The notes under the pieces are model-generated. The model was not told the DNA's origin, made no database searches, and saw only the letters and a list, made by a program, of their open reading frames with translations. From the NCBI GenBank assembly GCA_963971405.1, contig OZ020488.1:21905089-21969088 (forward strand): a DNA stretch of 64,000 nt, in the 5' to 3' direction. Below, one piece after another: positions 1-10,264 of this stretch (positions are counted from its first letter, which is position 1; every line of letters starts with the position of its first letter). The stretch comes from Psococerastis gibbosa (Eukaryota > Arthropoda > Insecta > Psocodea > Psocidae). Both the position numbers and the translations under genes were made by a program.

Positions 1-420
1 AAGTGCCGCAATTCATATCAAAATCTTCGTCTTTATCTTCCTTGTTAGTACCTCCTTCAGGGTGTCAAGGGACTATCAATTCATCTCTGTCGTTCGCGGA
101 CTTTCAACTATGGAACTTACATAGCGGCAAGTCTTCGTGTTTGAACTTGCTATGATATGAATGAGGGGACCTCCTGATTATATTGGATTCCTCACATCTC
201 ACACAATTACCAAATCCCATCAGACCAGCAAGTGTGACCAGATTGATAGATTACTGGTAATATCTATCATGTACACGCACGGTTCATTGAATATTGCTGT
301 AAATATTACTTGTAATTGAGGACCAAATTTCATAGATATGATAGCTTGGTTCGATTCCGACGTTTTACTGAGATCTTTCCACTTTACTGCTCAGTATTTT
401 AACGTATTTACTGATTTCAG

Positions 421-576
421 GTTTCTGAGTGGACCCTACAAGGATTGCCAAACGATGAGTTATCGGTTCAGAATGCTCTTATTGTCACGAAATCAAGCTC
501 ATACCCATTGCTAGTTGACCCCCAAAATCAGGGAAAGATGTGGATTAAAAATAAAGAGGCTACAAACGAGCTCCAG
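421..576 (+). CDS. DNAH5: Dynein heavy chain exon a (start of AAA5)
   Basis: 52 codons, phase 0 at both ends; acceptor TTTCAG, donor GTAAAC. It encodes [14 protein letters not shown] and the [18 protein letters not shown] block, the conserved opening of AAA5 after the stalk. It is the first exon seen; bases 1-420 are intron. Confidence 0.92.
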
Positions 577-3500
577 GTAAACAAAATACTGCTCTAAAAG
601 GATCTAATTAAACATTTTGGCTAATATAGCCAACAGTGCATTACTTCGCATACATTGTACAATTCGTAATTTATTATTTTAAGCGACATTTAGAAACTTC
701 ATTCTTATTTCCAGATAACATCTCTTAACCACAAATACTTCCGAACCCACTTTGAGGACAGCCTGTCCCTAGGACGTCCACTGCTCATTGAAGATGTCGG
801 GGAAGAACTCGATCCTGTCATAGACAACGTCCTTGAAAAGAACTTCATCAAGTCCGGCAGCATTGAAAAAGTCGTGGTGGGAGACAAGGAGTGCGACGTC
901 ATGCCCGGGTTCATGCTGTACATAACAACCAAACTGCCCAACCCGGCTTATTCACCTGAGATTAGTGCTAAGACAAGCATCATCGACTTTACGGTCACTA
1001 TGCCTGGTCTCGAAGATCAGCTTTTAGGTAACAAAACACCTCTCATATTCAACCACAATGACCCAATGGGAAAAGTCTCAACGATAAAATTAGCGATATA
1101 AGTATTTATAAACAGCATACATGTTAATTGACAAAAATATAAATGAAATCAGTAGGTATTATTTTCCGATTTGATTTGGAGGGTTCGAATTTCCACCGTT
1201 GTTTGAAAACGGGATTTGTCACGAAATGATGACTATTTTTAACGATTGGCTTATTGGTTCCACTTGGCCAGTTTACAGTCATGTTTTATCGATGGCGCGC
1301 CTTTACACCATTTGCCCTGAAACTTTTAATTTTAGGCTTTGTGTCATTGCATTGTTCATCAATGTATTTTCTGTTACATTTTGGTTCCAGGTCGTGTAAT
1401 ATTAATGGAGAAATCAGAATTGGAAGCGGAACGTGTTGCCTTATTCGAATCTGTGATGCAAAATCAGCGAAGTATGAAAGAGTTAGAAAGTAATTTGCTT
1501 TGTCGACTTACTTCCTCCGAGGTAAGTGGGAGAGCCCAAAAAGCTGGCATTAAGGGTCTCCCAAAACCGAATTGTAGTTTTATTTTTATATCCTCTACAT
1601 TTTGATATAAACAGATAGACCCAGTTTTTTCCTTCGCCGGACACCTCATGCTCTCAATTTTTAGACAAATCAAGTTCTAAAAGTGTTGCCATCCTCTGTT
1701 AGTGACGCACACTTTCTATAATTTATCAAAATGTGATAATACATTTTTTACACCTATAAGGCTTTTCCTCTTCGGTTGGCTCTTATGTGCATGCTATTAC
1801 TATTGTATTCGCATTTTTCAATGTCCTTTACTATATTTTTAGACGTCGTTGGTTGATGACGAAGAGCTAATCCAAGTCCTGCAAGAAACGAAAACTACGG
1901 CAGAGGAAGTTAATCAAAAACTGAAAGTGTCAGCACTAACCGAACGGAAGATTATGATTGCTAGGGAAGAGTTCCGGGCTGTGGCCGCCCGTGGGTCAAT
2001 TCTATACTTCCTTATTGTGGAAATGAGTAACGTGAATGTCATGTACCAGAATTCTCTCAAACAGTTCTTGAACATATTCGATAATTCAATTACCAAGTAA
2101 GGGAAAATATTCTAGTCAATCTAAGTGCCCTGAGAGTTTTTTTTTCTTACAGTTGTTAATTTTGATAAATAATACCATAATAATAATAGTAGTCATAAAA
2201 ATAAATAATTACGGTACGTAATTAAAATAAAACGTTGTCTTCTAGATCAACGAAGACATCCATTACGGAAGAACGAATTGAAAATATTCTCAAGTACTTA
2301 ACCCACGAGATTTGGGTGTTCACGCTACGCAGCTTGTATGAGAGGCACAAGCCGTTGTTTACGTTGATGCTAGCGATGAAAATAGACGTTCATCGCGGTC
2401 ATATTGACCAGAAAGAATTTCTAGCCTTTATAAAAGGTGGCGCCTCATTGGATTTGAATGCTGTGCAACCTAAACCTTTTCGTTGGATTTTGGACATTAC
2501 TTGGCTGAATTTGGTGGAAATTAGTAAGCTACCTGTATTCACAGATGTCCTCTCAAAGGTCAGTGAACCTGCATTTCTGAAGTGTGGCTACTTTTAATGT
2601 CAGGACGATTTTAATGATATTTGCCGCTTTGCAGTAGCCTCTGATTTCGATTGTCCCGTCAAAATTAGTTCTTGTCCCACTCCCCGTTTCCTGCAACTAC
2701 AGTCTAAATGAATTTATTAATTACCTGCTGAGAGAAATAGTACTAGGTTAGTAGCAGTGGAAATTAAAAATATTAACCCATGGCAACCTAATCCTTATCC
2801 GAGTTATGATGCGTAGTAATTCAGCAGTTTATTTCAGATTGAGGGTAGTGAAAGGGAATGGAAGCAGTGGTATGAGAAAGAAAAACCTGAAGAGGAGGAA
2901 CTGCCTTGTGGATACCAAAAACTTTTAGATGTATTCAGAAAATTGTTGCTTATTCGCTCATGGAGTCCAGACAGGACACTTTCTCAAGCCCGCAAATACG
3001 TGATGGGTGGGTCAAAGTTCATCATTATTATAGGTGTTAAAATAATGCTCACCGTCACTACTTTTGCTATTGTTAATGAACCATTAAAGAATAATATTTG
3101 ATTTAACAAATATAGTAGACTAATTTCACTGGCAGTATAATTTACTTGTGAGATATTTGGTACTTAACATCAACTCTAAGTTTGAATTTAAATAGTACGA
3201 AATTATCACCCTATGAGCTTATTATAGAGTACTTTACTGTCGGACCCATGCTAAATTATTGCACAGTGACACTGGCAAATGGCAATTTGTATTACCATTG
3301 CAGAATCTCTCGGACCTGAGTATGGTGAAGCTTGTATTTTAGACCTGGAAGCAACATGGGCCGAATCTGAGCCTAGAACTCCTCTCATCTGTATATTATC
3401 TATTGGCTCAGACCCGTCTCCGCAGATTCTGAACTTAGCCAGGCAAAAAGAACTGCGTAAGTCAAATTCTCAAATTTTGTCATTTCTTGAATAAACGTAA

Positions 3501-6500
3501 GCTACTGTTCCATAATAAAGCTGGACATACACGATAATTTTGTTATATACTCTGTTATGTTATAATTATTCATATACCAATGGATGGAAGGTGAAAGGCA
3601 TTGTTAATCGGGTCTTTGTACTTAAAAAAAGAAGAAGGATACATAAAAAAGGACGATAAAACAAAATCCAAACACCAAATCTGCCGCTTTGGGGTTTCTA
3701 CGGAGATAGAAAACTTGCCTACCGAGTTGTGCGACTTTCACATGCACGATCCAATCTGGTCTGCGGCAGACCAAGTGAAGTTGAATCGTGTTTAGATCAA
3801 TCCTGTGACGACAAATATTTAATTTAAATATATAAAAAAAATTAACGTCAAAATATGATCCTTTTGTATTGGATGAGTGGAAAGATTAAATAAGCCAGTT
3901 TATTTCAATAATTGCGAGTCTCATTGCAGCCATTTAAGTTAACGTGTATTGCTTTCTTGATAGAAAATTTTGTGTGCAGCTCTAAAGTCAGTATCAATGG
4001 GCCAAGGACAAGAATTACATGCGAGAAGACTGATAGCCGACTCAATGAATCAAGGAGGTTGGGTTCTCCTTCAGAACATTCACTTATCTCTCCCTTTCTG
4101 CAACGAAGCTATGGATGCCCTGGTTGAAACCGAAAATGTTCACGAGACTTTTCGTCTGTGGATGACAACTGAAGTGCATAACCAGTTCCCTATTGGTCTT
4201 CTACAAATGGCGATCAAGTTCACCAATGAGCCTCCTCAAGGGATCCGTGCTAGCATGAAGAGAACCTACCAACACATAACTCAAGTAACTATGGATGTTA
4301 TACATGAAATATTTCAATAGAAATAGTAAGATAGTTATGCTAGTCTGTTGTGACTTAAAATTAAAATTAACTATTGTAAATATAAACCAAAGATATAACA
4401 TAGATGGCGCCAAACCATAAGCTAAATAAAGCTGATAGTGGTGAAATGTAAAGGGAAATGTCAAAGGAAACGGTAAAGGAGACGTGACCGTGCTAGTGGG
4501 GGTTCCAACAGAAAAAGAAAATTGCGACAAATGAAAAAGAAATGTAGAATCCAACAGGCAGGTTTGCCAACAGAACTGGTACACTTGAGCCGCACTCCAC
4601 AATATTTATATAACTTGATTTGATTATGACGAAGACCTCCGAGCTCAATCTCGGCCACCACTTTTTGCCGCTTCATTGTTTACGCTAGGGACGCTCATCC
4701 TGCCCGCATAAAATAAGCACGCGATGTGAGCCCTCTTAGTTTCCTCTAAGTTGCCTGTCACCAAGTGTTACCTACCACACAGTTTAACTTTATACCTGTA
4801 TTATATAACTTTATATGAAAAATTGGGTAGGTTGCAAATTTTGACTTTACGAAACATTTTTATCGCAGGACACCCTTGATTATTCTTCACAACCACAGTG
4901 GCCTCCTCTTCTATACGCTGTGGCTTTCCTGCATACCGTCGTGCAGGAGCGACGCAAATTTGGACCTTTAGGTTGGAACGTTCCCTATGAGTTCAACCAA
5001 GCTGATTTTGCAGCTTCAGTACAATTTATACAAAACCACCTCGATGATATGGACCCGAAAAAGGTATTATTTACGATGTCATAAGAATCTCATTGCCAAT
5101 TTCGGGAAACACTCTTCATTCTAATTGCTCAACTATATTAAGCTCTCTTAGTAATTTTTCTAGGCGACTAGGCCTATGTCAATATTCTAACCCTGAATAT
5201 GGCGTCTAAGTTCCATGACAGCCAAATTTTCGAGTGGTCATATTCGTGGGAACATAGATTTTTTGCCTTCATTATAGTAACTGAAGCCAGCCTCCATCAT
5301 AATGTTTGAAGTTTGGCGTTCTTTAAAAATTTGCTGAAACCTTCAGTGTGTTTTTTTGTCAACCACAAATGTAACGAAATGTTAATGTGGTCCAGAGATC
5401 GCGTCCCACACTTTACTATACATTATATTATGTAGCCATAATTTGGTTGTCACAATTTTAGAGTTAATTGTTATTGTTTTGCAAATAATTTGATGAAGTC
5501 TGTGTAACTTCCACCATTTTTCATGACAGGGAGTTTCATGGCCCACCATATGTTACATGCTCGGGGAAGTACAGTATGGAGGGCGGGTCACAGACGATTT
5601 CGATAAGCGACTGCTGACCACTTTTACACACGTCTGGTTCTGCGATGTCCTGCTGAGACCGGGCTTTGAATTCTACAAAAATTATAGGGTGCCAATGACC
5701 AGAAACTTGACCGGGTATATTGACTACATTAACAATCTGCCTGCCACCGATACACCTGAAGTGTTTGGGCTCCACAGCAATGCTGACATCACGTAAGTTT
5801 TCACTAAACTTGTTGGCTAATCTTCTAATTTGTGACGTAATTTCTCGTCAACAAACTAAGTGTTGTAAAAAAGTTGTAATTATAACTAGAGTTAGTTAAA
5901 ACCCAAATAATCGTTTAGAAATTAACTTTGACACGAAACCACTAATGTCAGTACAAACTGTACAAAACCCTGAGCGCTATCAGCAGAAATTACCAAACAC
6001 AGAGGAAAGTCGCTAGCACAGTTACACGTTATTACGATTACTATTTGAGACTTGCTCAACCCTAAGAGAAGACGTAACTGTGTAATCCACTTTTTTCGAA
6101 GTAATTTCTCCTGGCAGCATACCATTTTTTGGGTTTGTTTGAGGATAATGGATAAATTAATTACACATCCAATATTTCACCTTATAGTGCAATTGTACCA
6201 AAATTTTTAGTTGAGTATTGTTGAACCAGAATTCGCTTGTGCCTCCTGGTTAGTAGACTGCCACTATTTGTTATGCATTCCATCAGTCTACATAGTCTTC
6301 GTGTCTCCGGTCCCAGCTATAGAATTAGAACAAAACCGAATACCTGCCATGCTACTAAAGATAGTCTCTTTTAGGTACCAAATTAACACCGCTAAAGGGA
6401 TATTGGATACTATTTTAAGTGTGCAGCCGAAGGAAGGGGGCTCTCAAGGTGGTGAAACACGAGAAACCATCGTGTATCAACTCTGTGATGACATGTTGGA

Positions 6501-9500
6501 GAAGTTACCGACAGTTTATAACAGCTTTGAGGTTCGTACAAGATTTGTGCAGACACCCTGGTACTCTTGGAACATTTCCTTCTCTGTACTGGAGATATTT
6601 TTTTTCTCTTTTGAACCCGCTCACCGCTGTTCCAATGTCAGTACACAAGTCAGAATTTAAGCAAGAACAATGACAGAATTAAAAATTGTCAGAAAAACAA
6701 GCACAAATGAAAAAAGCCATGGTAAACCGCACCAAGGTCAAACCAAAACTTAAAAAAAGGGAAAGTAAAATGCATACGTTGAACAATTCGGGGGATCTTA
6801 AGAGCCAATTAGACGTTTTAAGATATTCGGCTAATATCATGCTATCATAGTTCAGGTCTTTTTGTTGATTCTCCGGAAGAAGTCATTTATTATTGAAAAA
6901 CTGTTAAGCTTTCGCAAAGCATAAGCAATAGGTATTGTTATATTTGTTTTATAATACTTCTTTTTATGTAGGTGAAAGAATCGCTACAACGAATGGGAGC
7001 TTTACTTCCGATGAACATCTTTTTACGGCAAGAAGTAGATAGAATGCAAGCGGTTATTGGTCTTGTGAAACGAACACTGACTGACCTAAGGCTCGCTATA
7101 GATGGAACTATAGTCATGAGTGTGGGACTCCGTTCCTCTCTGGATGCTATGTATGATGCCAGAATTCCTGATAAATGGTCCAAGGTATATTTTTCAACAC
7201 GTAACTTTGAAGTACTGTAAAATATCGGTGGTAGCTCAGTGTCTTTATCAGAGCGTGGTAGTTTACCGGAGCAGTGGTTCTAATTTCAATTGATGTTCCT
7301 TTTAAACCTTATTATACCACAACTACAAACTCAGTTGCAAATGCTGAAAGCGCAGCCTTATCCTTTATTGCTTTCCAATCTATGCGTAGAATAAGGAAAG
7401 CTTTGTAAAGGTCAAAATTTTCGACTTCGAGATTTCAACGGATTTACACGTTTTGAGGTCCCAGGAACCCAAAAATGTGGTTTTTACGAAATTTCTGTCG
7501 CTCTGTCTGTCTGTCTGTCTGTCCATCGATTTCCAGGCAAACTACTCGGTCGATTTTGATGAAACTTTGCATGTGAGTTCACAAAAATCAGACCTCGAAA
7601 CAATTTTATTTTATTTTGGGCTAACTCTATTTGGGGGGTTTTATTCTCAAAAACCTCCAAAAAAACGTCTAAAAAATTATTTCTCAAAAACGGCTGCATC
7701 GATTTCTTTTAAATTCACATAGGCTATGTTATAGTCGTCGTTAATGTTAACAAAACGCGATGGGTCGCTTGCCTCTTGATAGCTTGCTTCTGGTGGTAAA
7801 AAAGAAATATTACTCAATTTTCATGAAAAATGACAAAAAATAATAATTTTTCTCCTTAACCTTTCTATAGATGATTTCCATCTTCAGGTATGTTTTAGGT
7901 GTTCGGTAGAGTAACAAAACCAAACAGGTTGCTTTCCCCAAAAAAAATTTGGTTCTGTGGAAAAATTATTATTATAAGTTATTGTTACTACCTACTGTTG
8001 CAATGTTTTGGTCTGTTCGTTCCAGAATATGCAATTGAGTTTTAAGGGGTTTTTAATATATTATGGTGCCCCCCCCCCCCCAAGGGATCCTAAATTTAAC
8101 AATAGGTAAATTAGTTACTATGAAATTACACAATTATGTCTATGTACTAATTTATAAATTGGAAAGCATGTTCGAGTAAACTCGGACCGGTACTTCAACT
8201 TATTGTGAAGAAGGAAGCGTAGTTTTATAGATTACTGGCAAATTTTATAAGAATGCTCTTGAGTCACACTAACTCTGTCCCATTTGCGTAGGCTAGGTAC
8301 TGTGGCGTTCCCACGTAGAGCAGGGGGACGCTTCAACATGTGGTCCTTGAATGCATGCTTACCACGCTAACGTGGTACGGTGGTAGAATTGCAGAAGGAG
8401 GGTACCTCCACCAACGTTGGTTCGGACAGGTTGTTAGCCTGCAGATAAAAGAAACAACCTAGTATTTTATTGTCCCCGGATATGAATATTATAATTAATT
8501 TGAGTTCTGTAATAGCATTATCTCTGTCGTTTTGGTTCAAGTTTAATATTAGCGCTCAAGGAGGTTCTTGTCTTGCTGCAGATCTCATGGGAATCAGCGA
8601 CTTTGGGGTTCTGGTACACTGAATTATTGGAAAGGGATGCGCAGTTCCGCAGATGGCTCAATCACGGACGTCCGAACACTTTCTGGATGACTGGCTTTTT
8701 CAATCCGCAGGGCTTTCTAACAGCAATGAGACAGGTAGGGAATATGATTGGAAATACTCGTGTAAACTCCTGAAAAATATTTATGGATGCCTGTGACGCA
8801 TCTTTTCTTACCATGTCCGTGTATTCTACTTTAATTTTTCCTGCGATTGCGCTGTACTTCAAATAGATGTTCGGATCAACATTGAGCGGCAAGCGGTTTG
8901 TTGGTAAAATTCAACCCCAAAATTAAATACTTTTCAATATTTATTTAATTAACTCAGCAAGTTATTAAAAATTTGGCTCATCTAAGTTGTATAATTTACA
9001 TTAATATACAATATAATTATTTCAAAAAAATTGCAGGAAGTGACAAGAGCCCACAAGGGGTGGGCATTGGACTCAGTGGTGTTGCAAAATCTGGTGACCA
9101 AACACAACAAGGAAGATATTCACGACTCCCCTCCAGAAGGTGTCTATGTGTTTGGATTGTTCCTTGAGGGTGCTGGCCTCGACAGAAAGACTGGAAAACT
9201 TCAGGAAAGCAAAGCCAAAGTACGTGAATGACAACCTCACTCACCTATCCCAAATCAATCCAACTGCGCTCAGCTATCCCCAACATTAGCACTAGATTAT
9301 TTACTTGTACATACTGCAGGAGTTGTAACTTAGCCTATAATGTTTTCTATTGTGTAGCCATAATTTTTATATGGTGTCGAGTCATTATTACTGAAGGTGC
9401 CTAATAAATATTGTTTTATTGTATATTGCGAAAGCACATCCGATCCTGTGCAAAATATTACGCATCATTAAAAAAATCATCTGATAATTATGTCCATATG

Positions 9501-9955
9501 CAGCATGTACAACCATGTTGTGCCTACGATATATAACATAGTGTAGGCTGTGGAATTTTCTGTTAATTGGCATTTCACCTAAGGCAGGGTTTCCACATAC
9601 GTCAATCGCCAATGAAAAATGTGAAATTGAAGGTTTAGCAGACATTGAAGATATACTAAAAATTCTGCTGCCACGTCAAAACCATATTTCTCATTGACGA
9701 TTGACGTATGTGGAAACCCCGCCTAAGAAAACCAGATTTCTCTTTTTACAGGTCCTCTACGAGCAAATGCCTGTGATCTATATTTACGCTATGAGTACTA
9801 CAGCTGGGAAAGACTTTCGAGTGTACGAGTGTCCGATTTACAGGAAACCTCAAAGGACTGATCAAAAATACGTTGGTTCTATTGATTTTGAAACTGACAA
9901 TAATCCGAGGCATTGGGCTTTGCGCGGTGTAGCTCTCCTTTGCGATATCAAATAA
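421..9955 (+). CDS. DNAH5: Axonemal dynein heavy chain, outer-arm gamma type (DNAH5/DNAH8-like), C-terminal 15 exons
   Basis: This is the motor subunit of the outer dynein arm, which drives bending of cilia and sperm flagella. Fifteen exons join without a frame break: 421-576, 715-1027, 1391-1521, 1843-2096, 2246-2558, 2838-3006, 3304-3456, 3980-4284, 4869-5063, 5530-5792, 6375-6531, 6972-7184, 8582-8734, 9037-9219, 9752-9955. All introns are GT-AG and phases match at each junction. The 1053 residues cover AAA5, AAA6 and the C-terminal domain. The microtubule-binding stalk and AAA1-4 must lie upstream of the window. Signature stretches include [39 protein letters not shown] and the terminal [11 protein letters not shown], which closely match the DNAH5/DNAH8 subfamily as I remember it. 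Length fits the last quarter of a roughly 4600-residue protein. Which of DNAH5 or DNAH8 (fly CG9492 or kl-3) is the ortholog cannot be decided by eye. No stop codon or lost exon was seen, so it is probably functional. Confidence 0.95.
715..1027 (+). CDS. DNAH5: Dynein heavy chain exon b (AAA5)
   Basis: 313 bases from acceptor TTCCAG to donor GTAACA, entering in phase 0 and leaving in phase 1. It encodes [14 protein letters not shown] and [19 protein letters not shown], the most conserved AAA5 motifs of axonemal heavy chains. An open frame in the same reading runs on into the intron to a stop near 1101; the splice to exon c restores the family sequence [12 protein letters not shown]. Confidence 0.95.
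1391..1521 (+). CDS. DNAH5: Dynein heavy chain exon c
   Basis: 131 bases; acceptor TTCCAG, donor GTAAGT. The first two bases complete a Gly codon shared with exon b. It encodes [15 protein letters not shown] followed by a helical segment ending LCRLTSSE, as in the AAA5-AAA6 connector of the family. Confidence 0.94.
1843..2096 (+). CDS. DNAH5: Dynein heavy chain exon d
   Basis: 254 bases, phase 0 in and phase 2 out; acceptor TTTTAG, donor GTAAGG. It encodes [12 protein letters not shown] and [20 protein letters not shown], a well-conserved helical block ahead of AAA6. Confidence 0.95.
2246..2558 (+). CDS. DNAH5: Dynein heavy chain exon e
   Basis: 313 bases; acceptor TTCTAG, donor GTCAGT. The first base completes a Lys codon. 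It encodes [17 protein letters not shown] and [16 protein letters not shown], diagnostic of the DNAH5/DNAH8 group. An upstream in-frame ATG at 2235 lies in the intron and is not a start. Confidence 0.95.
2838..3006 (+). CDS. DNAH5: Dynein heavy chain exon f
   Basis: 169 bases, phase 0 in and phase 1 out; acceptor TTTCAG, donor GTGGGT. It encodes [19 protein letters not shown]. The donor is chosen so that the last codon joins exon g as [10 protein letters not shown]. Relative to vertebrate proteins the short segment before SLG or SMG appears slightly reduced. Confidence 0.9.
3304..3456 (+). CDS. DNAH5: Dynein heavy chain exon g (AAA6)
   Basis: 153 bases; acceptor TTGCAG, donor GTAAGT, phase 1 at both ends. 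It encodes [19 protein letters not shown] and the [11 protein letters not shown] strand of AAA6. Confidence 0.93.
3980..4284 (+). CDS. DNAH5: Dynein heavy chain exon h (AAA6)
   Basis: 305 bases; acceptor GTGCAG, donor GTAACT. It encodes [30 protein letters not shown] and [20 protein letters not shown], the core of AAA6. The donor lies at 4285; open frame continues to a TAG at 4318-4320, but homology resumes only at 4869. Confidence 0.95.
4869..5063 (+). CDS. DNAH5: Dynein heavy chain exon i
   Basis: 65 codons in phase 0; acceptor TCGCAG, donor GTATTA. It encodes [20 protein letters not shown] and then YEFNQADF with [12 protein letters not shown], a signature block after AAA6. It has no ATG-initiated open frame of its own, so simple ORF listing misses it. 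Confidence 0.94.
5530..5792 (+). CDS. DNAH5: Dynein heavy chain exon j (C-terminal domain)
   Basis: 263 bases, phase 0 in and phase 2 out; acceptor GACAG, donor GTAAGT. It encodes [20 protein letters not shown] and [13 protein letters not shown], the start of the C-terminal domain. Confidence 0.95.
6375..6531 (+). CDS. DNAH5: Dynein heavy chain exon k
   Basis: 157 bases; acceptor TTTTAG, donor GTTCGT. The first base completes the Thr codon of exon j. It encodes [14 protein letters not shown], then GGETRE and DDMLEKLP, matching the family order. Confidence 0.93.
6972..7184 (+). CDS. DNAH5: Dynein heavy chain exon l
   Basis: 71 codons in phase 0; acceptor ATGTAG, donor GTATAT. It encodes [19 protein letters not shown] and [12 protein letters not shown], the long helical part of the C-terminal domain. 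Confidence 0.95.
7224..7290 (+). repeat. Decayed tRNA-like SINE head in a dynein intron
   Basis: The segment reads like a tRNA promoter: GGTAGCTCAGTG resembles an A box, followed by GGTAGTTTACCGGAG and GTGGTTCTAA resembling a B box. No tRNA fold with a proper acceptor stem is visible, so a SINE relic is more likely than a tRNA gene. Confidence 0.3.
7370..8193 (+). repeat. Family A repeat, full-length copy 1 (intron of dynein)
   Basis: Element of the unidentified family A described in the findings. It runs from a GCTTTCC...GGAAAGC hairpin through GAGGTCCCAGGAACC, a TCTG microsatellite (about 7502-7522) and a run of C (8070-8082) to GGAAAGCATGTTCGAG and ACTCGGACCGG. This copy is more diverged than copies 2, 5, 12 and 13. 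It probably has no coding function. Confidence 0.85.
8582..8734 (+). CDS. DNAH5: Dynein heavy chain exon m
   Basis: 51 codons in phase 0; acceptor CTGCAG, donor GTAGGG. It encodes [19 protein letters not shown] and [18 protein letters not shown]. The preceding intron (7185-8581) is the longest here because a family A repeat sits in it. Confidence 0.95.
9037..9219 (+). CDS. DNAH5: Dynein heavy chain exon n
   Basis: 61 codons in phase 0; acceptor TTGCAG, donor GTACGT. It encodes [18 protein letters not shown] and [19 protein letters not shown], the beta-barrel part of the C-terminal domain. Confidence 0.95.
9583..9723. mobile_element. Harbinger-like MITE, 141 bp, with TAA target duplication
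   Basis: The ends are inverted: GGCAGGGTTTCCACATACG at the left pairs with CGTATGTGGAAACCCCGCC at the right, and homology continues inward over TCAATCG and the following CAATGA. TAA flanks both sides (9580-9582 and 9724-9726). A 3-bp TAA/TTA duplication is typical of the PIF/Harbinger superfamily. It contains no coding sequence and is the last thing before the final dynein exon's acceptor. Confidence 0.8.
9752..9955 (+). CDS. DNAH5: Dynein heavy chain last exon (C-terminus and stop)
   Basis: 67 codons plus TAA; acceptor TTACAG. It encodes the final QMPVIYIYA strand, [17 protein letters not shown] and the terminal [11 protein letters not shown]. The acceptor lies only 25 bases after a MITE (9583-9723). 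The stop codon is inside an AATAAA hexamer at 9951-9956. Confidence 0.95.
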   Translation, partial: VLYEQMPVIYIYAMSTTAGKDFRVYECPIYRKPQRTDQKYVGSIDFETDNNPRHWALRGVALLCDIK

Positions 9956-9956
9956 A
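9951..9956 (+). other. Polyadenylation hexamer overlapping the dynein stop codon
   Basis: AATAAA spans the TAA stop (9953-9955). If used, the 3' UTR would be only about 15-30 bases. A second candidate, ATTAAA at 10125-10130, lies further down, and either could serve. Confidence 0.5.
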
Positions 9957-10206
9957 TGGATTGTTTTATTATTGTTATTGTACAATATTTTACATAATTG
10001 GAATTATTATATCGCATTGACTATGATGCACCTTTACATAAAAGGTATAGCCTATCTTTCTAGGAATATAGTTAAAAATTTACATTCATATTTTGTCTTC
10101 CCCTACATGCTATTACAAATAGCAATTAAAGTAGTGCTTAGCATAACTTAAGTAAATTTTCAGTAGACTAGGTACGGTTCAAAATTTTATAATTGTATGA
10201 AAAAGT

Positions 10207-10212
10207 TTATTT
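10207..10212 (-). other. Polyadenylation signal for the convergent coiled-coil gene
   Basis: TTTATT on the + strand is AATAAA on the - strand, about 53 bases past the stop codon of the 382-codon gene. A second overlapping candidate lies in the adjacent T-rich run around 10216-10221. Confidence 0.55.
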
Positions 10213-10264
10213 TTTTTTATTCTTACCGGTTATTAAATCACCCAAGACAATAGTTTTGTGTTTC

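Noticed and set aside
1..420. Upstream dynein exon in the first 420 bases
   Set aside because: No frame encodes recognisable heavy-chain sequence; the first supported exon starts after the acceptor at 420.
705..941. 78-codon open frame on the - strand over a dynein exon
   Set aside because: Shadow of the well-supported + strand exon 715-1027; no independent features.
7500..7522. TCTG repeats as a CRISPR-like or satellite array
   Set aside because: It is a short microsatellite internal to family A with no spacers.
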